Source: Candidatus Delongbacteria bacterium
GTDB taxonomy: Bacteria; Delongbacteria; UBA4055
NCBI GenBank assembly: GCA_016938535.1
Contig: JAFGUL010000191.1
Coordinates: 1 to 8,533 of the forward strand
Reading direction: 5' to 3'
Length of the DNA stretch: 8,533 bases
The notes under the pieces are model-generated. The model was not told the DNA's origin and ran no database searches. It worked only from the letters and a program-made list of their open reading frames with translations. Shown piece by piece: positions 1 to 5,343 of the stretch. Numbering within the stretch: the stretch's first letter is position 1; the number at the start of each line of letters is the position of its first letter. A program made the translations under genes and the position numbers.

Positions 1-152
1 AGTGAATTGTGCTCCAGGGTGTCACCGTCTTCGAGCACATCGGGAAGTTCTGGGAAATCTTCCAGAGAAAGTATCAGGTGATCTGTGTCTTTCAGTGCTT
101 GTTTGATCTCTGTTATTTTGTTCTTATTGTGTGTCGCGAGAAGTATCTTCAT
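1..152 (-). CDS. rdgB: RdgB/HAM1-type XTP/dITP diphosphatase, N-terminal part (cut by window start)
   Basis: The reverse strand reads 50 codons from an ATG at 152-150 and runs off the window edge, so only about a quarter of a usual ~200-residue protein is present. The N-terminus MKILLATHNKNKITEIKQAL carries the family's (A)THNxxKxxEI nucleotide-binding signature, and EDGDTLEHNS at residues 41-50 matches the following E-x-G-x-T-x-x-x-N segment. The family hydrolyses non-canonical purine triphosphates (dITP, XTP, ITP) to the monophosphate and pyrophosphate in the cytoplasm, keeping deaminated bases out of DNA and RNA. The start is supported by a GGAG four bases long placed 7 nt upstream (positions 163-160 on the reverse strand). 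It is divergent from the EIIA gene across 99 bp. Function is inferred from these two motifs only; the catalytic Asp further on is outside the window. Confidence 0.88.
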   Translation of the reverse strand, partial: MKILLATHNKNKITEIKQALKDTDHLILSLEDFPELPDVLEDGDTLEHNS

Positions 153-203
153 TTTATGACTCCGATTATTTGCTGTGTAATATAAATAAAAAGACTTGAA
201 GAA

Positions 204-234
204 TAAACCGATTTTGTTTAGATTTCCCTATAAT
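204..234 (+). promoter_or_regulatory. Possible promoter with small dyad upstream of the EIIA gene
   Basis: A perfect TATAAT lies at 229-234, 17 nt before the EIIA start codon, which would leave a leader of only about 10 nt holding the GGAG ribosome site at 243-246. No good TTGACA-like hexamer sits 16-18 nt upstream; TTGTTT is 9 nt and TTGAAG 27 nt away. A short dyad TAAAC-N7-GTTTA (204-208 and 216-220) lies just before the -10 and could be an operator, though 5-bp arms in A+T-rich DNA can arise by chance. Weak support overall. Confidence 0.3.
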
Positions 235-251
235 AATGATATGGAGTCACG

Positions 252-1067
252 ATGGATATATCTGAATATATTAAACCTGAACTTATAGAGATCAAAACCG
301 GAACTCCGTCAAAGGCTGAAGTGTTGAAAGACATAGCTGAACTTACCGTGAAGAACATCGGAGAAGACAGGCATACAGTTCATGAAGTTTTAAGAAAATT
401 GAGAGACAGGGAAGAGATCGGAACGACAGGTTTCGGGAACAATATTGCCATTCCTCACTGCGCTTTACCTAACATTGATGATTTTGTGATAGGCTTTATT
501 CTCTATCCGAACGGAGCGGATTTTGAATCCTCAGATGAAAAACCGGTAAAGATAGCCGCTTTTATTATCGCGCCCGAAAAAAAGAGGAATCTGCATATCC
601 GTTTCTTATCAGAGATATCTGCTGTTTTAAGACAGCCTGAAGCGATAGACGAGATGTTTTTACAGCTGAATTCAGTGGCAGTAAGGGACAAATTCCTTAA
701 ATACGCAGTTCCCGTATCTAAAGACAGAAAGCAGAAGGAAGAGTATTCTATAGTCCGTATATTCTGTCAGAACCAAAAGAAATTCCTTGAGATCATGGAA
801 ATATTATCCTTAATAGAGGACAGGGATATTTCAGTCCTTGACGGTTATGACGCAAAGAATTTTATAGGATCAAAAGCATTTTTCGGGAAGATCTGGAGTG
901 AGAGGAAAACAAAATTCCATAAAGTGATCTTCGCGGTTATCCCGTCAGAAAATGCAAACGATGTGATAAGGAAGGTCAATAACATAATCGGAACTCTTCC
1001 GGGCAGAAGGGGAGTTATGCTGATAATGCAGAAAGTTGAATACATTAACGGTTATCTGAAAGACTGA
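252..1067 (+). CDS. PTS EIIA type-2 (fructose/Ntr-like) domain protein with extra C-terminal domain
   Basis: Residues 1-150 form a PTS EIIA domain of the fructose/mannitol/PtsN class: a helical start (SEYIKPELI), then DREEIGTTGFGNNIAIPH ending at His69, the expected phosphoryl-accepting histidine in the family's G-x-x-x-A-I-P-H motif. Such domains take phosphate from HPr or NPr and pass it to a permease or use it for regulation, in the cytoplasm. Stand-alone EIIA proteins are about 150 residues; this one is 271. Residues ~166-267 look like a separate small domain with strand, helix, strand, strand, helix, strand order (SIVRIFCQ, a helix around 176-190, FHKVIFAVIP, a helix around 233-247, GVMLIMQKVEYI), which resembles a ferredoxin-like or PII/ACT-like fold; that is my inference. 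No EIIB or EIIC is nearby, so a regulatory role is more likely than transport. GGAG at 243-246 fits the start. Its TGA overlaps the next ATG by one base. Confidence 0.85.
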   Translation: MDISEYIKPELIEIKTGTPSKAEVLKDIAELTVKNIGEDRHTVHEVLRKLRDREEIGTTGFGNNIAIPHCALPNIDDFVIGFILYPNGADFESSDEKPVKIAAFIIAPEKKRNLHIRFLSEISAVLRQPEAIDEMFLQLNSVAVRDKFLKYAVPVSKDRKQKEEYSIVRIFCQNQKKFLEIMEILSLIEDRDISVLDGYDAKNFIGSKAFFGKIWSERKTKFHKVIFAVIPSENANDVIRKVNNIIGTLPGRRGVMLIMQKVEYINGYLKD

Positions 1068-1987
1068 TGAATACAATTTATACGGGAATAGACGGCGGGG
1101 GAACAAAAACTTCCGTAACCGCACTGGACGAAGAAGGAAGAGTAATATTTTCACATATTTACGGACCTTCTAACTTTCTTAACGGCAGTGAGTTCGAGAA
1201 TACAGTGTTTTTGCTTTTCAGGGACCTTTTTATAAAGATCAAAGAACTTAACCGGTCAGGGTCGCAAATAAAAATTAAGGCCGGTTTTGCGGGAATATCT
1301 TCGGGAGAATGCGAACAGAGACTAGTCCGGACTTTCAAAAAAGCCTCTCTGGGTTATGATGTTTCACTCGGATCATTTTCACTCGAATCAGACGCATTGC
1401 TTGCACTCAAGGTTTATTTTGACAAAAAACCGGGACTTCTTCTGATATCGGGAACAGGCAGTATATGCTATGGAAAAGATAAAGAAGGAAAGATCTTCAG
1501 GACGGGCGGTTTCGGTTACCTGATCGACGATGCGGGATCGGGTTTCTGGTTCGGAAAAGAGGCTGTGAAAGCAGCTTTGACCTCATTTTATCATCCGGGC
1601 TCTAAAACAGTCCTCGAAGATATGGTAAAAAAGCATTACGGCATAGAAGAGATAGATGAAATTTTCAATTTGATATACAGAAAGGATCCGAGATCAGTCG
1701 TATCTTCTGCTTCAGAGCTTGTTTTCAATGCAGCAGGAGAAGGATGTCCTGTAGCGTCTGAAATTTTAGAACGGGGTGCGGAGGAACTGATCAAACTTGT
1801 GAGGGACTGTTCTGAGCTTATCGGCGGAAGTTCGCCTTGCGTTGTTCTTCACGGTTCCGTGTTCAGGCAGGAAAGTCTTGTTGATATTATCAGGAAAGAT
1901 CTTAGTGATGATATGAATGTGTATATCAGCGATAAAAAAATAGATCTTGAGGCTGCGGGTCTTCTGCTCGACAAAGCTGATGAGTAG
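1067..1987 (+). CDS. BadF/BadG/BcrA/BcrD-type ATPase, N-acetylglucosamine kinase-like
   Basis: This 306-residue protein has the ASKHA (actin/hexokinase) nucleotide-binding motifs in order: phosphate-1 DGGGTKT at 9-15, a likely catalytic Asp109 in ESDALLA, phosphate-2 GTGS at 129-132, the family signature GGFGYLIDDAGSGFWFG at 147-163, and an adenosine-loop-like HGSVF at 262-266. Length is normal for eukaryotic-type N-acetylglucosamine kinases and for glucosamine kinases of this family. It lacks cysteine pairs arranged for an iron-sulfur cluster as in the BadF/HgdC activators, so sugar kinase is preferred over dehydratase activator. Probable role is ATP-dependent phosphorylation of an amino sugar or other sugar in the cytoplasm, for example in cell-wall recycling; the exact substrate cannot be read from sequence. 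The start codon overlaps the EIIA stop (TGATG), which implies translational coupling. The stop at 1985-1987 directly abuts the stop of the opposing HAD gene. Confidence 0.83.
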   Translation: MNTIYTGIDGGGTKTSVTALDEEGRVIFSHIYGPSNFLNGSEFENTVFLLFRDLFIKIKELNRSGSQIKIKAGFAGISSGECEQRLVRTFKKASLGYDVSLGSFSLESDALLALKVYFDKKPGLLLISGTGSICYGKDKEGKIFRTGGFGYLIDDAGSGFWFGKEAVKAALTSFYHPGSKTVLEDMVKKHYGIEEIDEIFNLIYRKDPRSVVSSASELVFNAAGEGCPVASEILERGAEELIKLVRDCSELIGGSSPCVVLHGSVFRQESLVDIIRKDLSDDMNVYISDKKIDLEAAGLLLDKADE

Positions 1988-2761
1988 CTAATTAAGTGAT
2001 TTATATTTCTCAAAAATATTCTTAAGGATTTCTATGACGCCGAATGTCTGATCCTTCCCGCTTATATAAAAGTTTTTTCTGTCTAAAGCTTCACCTACAG
2101 ATCTTTTCTCTTTGAATTTTGAAAGGATATCTACCGTCACAGGGTCAGAGTTGCCGGGCATGAAGGGCAGGTCAGCTTTTTTCAGCCATTCAAGATCATT
2201 TAAAGAATCAGCTACTGCTACGAACACATCTTTGCTTTTACCGAAGAACTCGAGCCCGTTAAATTTATCGTGTTTCGAAGGGATTATATCCACAGCCACA
2301 CTGGATCTTGTGACTCTTGCATAATCAATATATTTTAACTCGTCTGATATTTTCTGATAAAAATCTTCAAGAGGGCTGCCGTATTTTGTGAACATGCTTA
2401 TAGTGGATAATCTTCTGCCGAATTTATAAACTTCGGGATAATCGCAGTCTATTAGAGTGTTTTCAAGATCTTTTATCTGGTCAACGATATTCTGCGTTAC
2501 GATTATCTCTTCATTTTCCATATCTTCGGAAACTACGCATCCTGTTTCAAGCACGGCACCGTCAAAATATGAAAGAATACCCGGTATTTTCCTTTTGAGA
2601 AAGCTCAGATCGTTCCCTGTGCAGATATAAAGTCTGATATTCTCAGGTTTTGATCCGAGAAGTTCTTTTAAAGTTTCCTCTGAACCTTCAGCCAGGAATT
2701 CATCGTTCGTGATCAGAGTTCCGTGAAGGTCTATGCCTATATGAAATATCGGTTCGGTCAT
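1988..2761 (-). CDS. Cof-like HAD-superfamily hydrolase with altered motif I (DLHGT)
   Basis: A 257-residue haloacid-dehalogenase superfamily protein, probably a cytoplasmic phosphatase acting on a small phosphorylated metabolite. Motif I is GIDLHGTL (nucleophile Asp11), motif II is YICTGND (Thr48), the motif III lysine is within PSKHDK (Lys163 or Lys166), and motif IV is ADSLNDLEWL (Asp185, Asn188, Asp189), which follows the DSxND pattern of the Cof/sucrose-phosphatase branch. The region between about 65 and 160 would be the C2 cap that sets specificity. The odd point is His13 where most phosphatases have the general acid/base Asp (DxDGT). It is transcribed divergently from another HAD gene and converges with the sugar kinase with no gap, so a sugar phosphate is a reasonable but untested substrate. 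The start is preceded by CCGGGG 6 nt upstream, a poor ribosome site. Confidence 0.82.
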   Translation of the reverse strand: MTEPIFHIGIDLHGTLITNDEFLAEGSEETLKELLGSKPENIRLYICTGNDLSFLKRKIPGILSYFDGAVLETGCVVSEDMENEEIIVTQNIVDQIKDLENTLIDCDYPEVYKFGRRLSTISMFTKYGSPLEDFYQKISDELKYIDYARVTRSSVAVDIIPSKHDKFNGLEFFGKSKDVFVAVADSLNDLEWLKKADLPFMPGNSDPVTVDILSKFKEKRSVGEALDRKNFYISGKDQTFGVIEILKNIFEKYKSLN

Positions 2762-2882
2762 TAACTACCCCGGTTTTTGCCTCTAAGTTATCATAAAACA
2801 GTTAAAATCGCAAGCAAATTGTATGCTTGATAGTATAATTTTTTTTGCATATATTTAACCATAAAATAAAAACGGGAAAACA
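2762..2882. promoter_or_regulatory. Divergent intergenic region between two HAD genes
   Basis: This A+T-rich 121-bp spacer must hold start signals for both flanking genes. On the plus strand TATAAT lies at 2834-2839, followed by eight T; no canonical -35 is correctly spaced. On the minus strand TATGAT (complement of 2790-2795) has TTGCTT (complement of 2812-2817) 16 nt upstream, a plausible but weak pair giving a leader of roughly 20 nt. The plus-strand gene has only GGGA 6 nt before its ATG at 2883. No small open reading frame or structured RNA is evident. Confidence 0.4.
2811..2829. repeat. Perfect 6-bp dyad CAAGCA-N7-TGCTTG, possible operator
   Basis: Inverted half-sites at 2811-2816 and 2824-2829 are perfect complements separated by 7 bp, making a 19-bp dyad. 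It overlaps the candidate -35 for the minus-strand HAD gene and ends 5 bp before the candidate -10 for the plus-strand HAD gene, a position where a bound regulator could affect both. Size and spacing fit a dimeric repressor site. Chance occurrence cannot be excluded with 6-bp arms. Confidence 0.35.
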
Positions 2883-3590
2883 ATGTCTTTTAAAACTGTT
2901 ACTGTTGATTTCTGGGATACGATAGCGTACTATCCTTTCGATGACGAGATATTTAAAGAAAGAGTGGATCATTCTTACGGGATCTATAAGAATTACGATA
3001 TAAGCTATGATACTGCTTTCATGCTCATGCGTTCGGTTTATGAGCATTTTGAGAATCTCTGGCATAAAGAGTTCCGTACCCCCACAACTCCCGAGATGTT
3101 CAGGCATATAGAAAAACTGATATCCTTTGAACTTGATAAAGATCATTTTGACGAGCTTGTCAGGTATAACGAAACCCTCGTTCCCGAGAAATACTTTGAG
3201 GTAAAACCTGAGATCTCACGAGCTTTGAGGGTCCTATCTGATAAATATGATCTGATAATAATTTCCGATACCGGTTTCGAGCCCGGAAGAGAGATAAGGA
3301 AAGCTCTTGAAAGACAAAACCTGCTCGACTGTTTCAAATACGGGGTCTTTTCAGATGAGACGGGATTTTCAAAGCCTGATAAAAGAGCTTTTGAAAAGGC
3401 TGCAGAAATTACCGGGAGCAAATTTTCTGAAATGATCCACATCGGCGACCGGGAGGCAAAAGACATTGAGGGCGCAAGGAACGCGGGTATGAGATCAATT
3501 CTTTTCACAGGATTCAGAGACGACGATCTGAACGGAACTAAAGCAGATCATACAGCTTCAGACTGGAATGGAATCCTAAAGATATTATAA
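2883..3590 (+). CDS. HAD-superfamily hydrolase (dehalogenase/phosphatase-like), DFWDT motif I
   Basis: This 235-residue protein has the complete order of HAD motifs: motif I VDFWDTI with nucleophile Asp9, motif II IIISDTG (Ser128), the motif III lysine in GFSKPDKRAF (Lys164), and motif IV HIGDREAKDIEGARNAGM (Asp189, Asp194). A helical C1-type cap at about residues 18-105 places it with the haloacid dehalogenase/phosphoglycolate phosphatase subfamily I. Motif I has Trp at the +2 position and Asp in place of Gly, giving D-F-W-D-T; aromatic residues at +2 also occur in haloacid dehalogenases (DxYGT) and in HAD proteins with FDxFDT motifs, so the protein need not be inactive. Substrate unknown; cytoplasmic. 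It is the first gene of the plus-strand cluster, with the chloride channel gene starting 17 nt after its stop. The ATG is preceded by a weak GGGA. Confidence 0.83.
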   Translation: MSFKTVTVDFWDTIAYYPFDDEIFKERVDHSYGIYKNYDISYDTAFMLMRSVYEHFENLWHKEFRTPTTPEMFRHIEKLISFELDKDHFDELVRYNETLVPEKYFEVKPEISRALRVLSDKYDLIIISDTGFEPGREIRKALERQNLLDCFKYGVFSDETGFSKPDKRAFEKAAEITGSKFSEMIHIGDREAKDIEGARNAGMRSILFTGFRDDDLNGTKADHTASDWNGILKIL

Positions 3591-3607
3591 ACCGGGGCGA
3601 TAATTAA

Positions 3608-5329
3608 ATGTTTAATAATTATAAGAGATATACGCAGGAATTAATACAAAAAATGCCAGATAATACCAGACCTGTTATAGTCACCTGTATTTTGAGTATG
3701 GCCGCCGCTTTTTCAGCTGTTATTTTTATGTTCATAATAAAGAAGATCTTTGCCCTGACTTATCTTCAGTTCGCTGAAGAATCCAAACTCTATTTTGTCG
3801 TAGCCAGTTTTTTAATGATATCGGTAACATCGCTTATTGTGGGATTTCTTCTTTTTGTTTTCAGTCCTGAAGCAGCAGGCAGCGGTATTCCGCAGGTTAA
3901 GTCATCATACTGGAAAGAAATGGGAAGAATACCTCTAAAACCCACTATCGTGAAGTTCTTTGCAGGTGTTCTAAGTATAGCAGGGGGGAACAGTCTCGGA
4001 AGAGAGGGGCCGTCAGTTTTTATCGGAAGCGGTGTCGCCTCCAATCTTAACAATCTTCTCGGTGTAAAACAGAACGACAGAAGAGCTTCAAGCCTGATAG
4101 GAGCTTCCGCAGGTCTGGCTGCCGCATTCAACACTCCGCTTGCGGCGATAAGTTTTGTTATTGAGGAGATAGTAGGTGATTTTAACAACAGGTATCTCGG
4201 AAGAGTGGTAATATCTTCTGTTATCGGAGCATTTGTAGTCTATGCCATTCTCGGAAGGCAGCCTTCTTTCTCTCTGCCTTCAATTGAGAATATAAGCTGG
4301 TTCCATTATCTTGTAGTGCCTTTTGTAGCCTTCGGTTCGTCCTATCTTGCAGTTTTCTATCAGAGATACACTCTCGAGAACAGGATGAGACTGAAAAAAC
4401 AGAAAAGAATTCCGGGCTGGCTTATTCCTCTTTTCGGAGGGCTTATCACATGGGCTGTGGGAGTAACAGTGTTTCTCATTACGGATAAAGTTGGGATCTT
4501 CGGTCTGGGGTATCAGGATCTCTCCGAAGCTATGAGCAACAGGATCGGATGGAGGATAGCCGGGATCCTGGTGGCCGGTAAGCTGATAGCGACTTTTGCA
4601 AGCTACAGTTTCGGAGGATGCGGAGGAATATTCGCCCCCTCACTTTTCATCGGTGCTTTCTGCGGTTTTTTCATCGGCGGCATTGCAGACATATGGCTGC
4701 CGTTAACCCCAGCCGATCTTATCGTTCTTGCCGCAGTAGGTATGAGCGCATATCTTGGAGCGCTTCTTCATGCACCTCTTACTTCAATGCTCATTGTTTT
4801 TGAAATGACCCACCAGTTCGAACTTGTGCCTGCGCTCATGATAGGAATAATAATCAGTCAGTCAATTGCGAGAAGAACTTCCGGCATGAATTTCTACGAA
4901 GCTCTTTTAGTTCAGGACGGTCATGAATATCATAAGATCAAACCTCCTGTTGACATTCAGAGCTGGCAGAACCTTCCGATATCTGTAATTATGAATCCTA
5001 AGATCGCATCCGCTTCCAGACTGGATGTCAGAGAGATAGAAAGATGTCTGGATTCGTATCCTTATAAGGCCTTTCCACTTATCGTAGAAGGCAGACTGGA
5101 AGGTATTCTCGGAAGAGAGGAAATGAAACAATCTGTTGAAAGTGGCCAATTACCTCCGGTCCATAAATCAGGTATATGTTATTCCAACGAGACTTTAAAA
5201 GAGATCGGGAACAGATTTATCGAGTTCGATTTTTATGTTCTTGTGGTTTTCGGCAGGGAGAGCGGTGATATATGCGGTATAGTAACCCTACGAGACCTAA
5301 TAAGGGCACAAAGTGCGGTTCAATCATAA
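3608..5329 (+). CDS. ClC-family chloride channel or H+/Cl- antiporter with C-terminal CBS pair
   Basis: A 573-residue inner-membrane protein with the ClC selectivity-filter motifs: GSGIP at 91-95, GREGP at 131-135 (gating Glu133), GGIFAP at 339-344, and Tyr430 in NFYEALL, equivalent to the inner-gate tyrosine. The helix after FNTPLAA ends in VIEE (Glu186-Glu187), where Glu187 aligns with the internal proton-relay glutamate of the E. coli ClC antiporter. With both glutamates kept, H+/Cl- exchange is more likely than a plain channel, but this is inference. Residues ~456-570 form two CBS domains (VIMNPKIASASRLD... and CYSNETLKEIG... ending GIVTLRDLIRA), usually nucleotide-binding regulatory modules, absent from the E. 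coli protein. Hydrophobic helices run from about 25 to 425. The start follows a GGGG about 10 nt upstream; the RND gene starts 14 nt after its stop, so they are probably co-transcribed. Confidence 0.93.
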   Translation: MFNNYKRYTQELIQKMPDNTRPVIVTCILSMAAAFSAVIFMFIIKKIFALTYLQFAEESKLYFVVASFLMISVTSLIVGFLLFVFSPEAAGSGIPQVKSSYWKEMGRIPLKPTIVKFFAGVLSIAGGNSLGREGPSVFIGSGVASNLNNLLGVKQNDRRASSLIGASAGLAAAFNTPLAAISFVIEEIVGDFNNRYLGRVVISSVIGAFVVYAILGRQPSFSLPSIENISWFHYLVVPFVAFGSSYLAVFYQRYTLENRMRLKKQKRIPGWLIPLFGGLITWAVGVTVFLITDKVGIFGLGYQDLSEAMSNRIGWRIAGILVAGKLIATFASYSFGGCGGIFAPSLFIGAFCGFFIGGIADIWLPLTPADLIVLAAVGMSAYLGALLHAPLTSMLIVFEMTHQFELVPALMIGIIISQSIARRTSGMNFYEALLVQDGHEYHKIKPPVDIQSWQNLPISVIMNPKIASASRLDVREIERCLDSYPYKAFPLIVEGRLEGILGREEMKQSVESGQLPPVHKSGICYSNETLKEIGNRFIEFDFYVLVVFGRESGDICGIVTLRDLIRAQSAVQS

Positions 5330-5343
5330 ATTCCGGAAAAAAA

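Noticed and set aside
252..1067. Complete sugar-specific PTS permease locus
   Set aside because: Only an EIIA domain is found; no EIIB cysteine motif or EIIC membrane segments occur in the window.
1067..1987. 2-hydroxyacyl-CoA dehydratase activator (HgdC/BadF activase)
   Set aside because: The conserved cysteines that bind the iron-sulfur cluster are not visible and no dehydratase subunits are nearby; the motifs fit the kinase branch better.
2811..2846. CAAGCA/TGCTTG hairpin followed by T8 as an intrinsic terminator
   Set aside because: The stem is short and A+T-rich, nine bases separate it from the T-tract, and no plus-strand gene ends upstream; a promoter/operator reading fits better.
2802..3146. 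Reverse-strand open frame of 114 codons over the intergenic region and HAD gene
   Set aside because: It lies mostly opposite a clear HAD gene, has no recognisable domain and its composition fits an antisense shadow.
5272..5343. In-frame 24-residue N-terminal extension of the RND protein
   Set aside because: It lies inside the ClC coding region, has no ribosome site, and is polar, whereas the start at 5344 gives the normal short cytoplasmic N-terminus before TM1.
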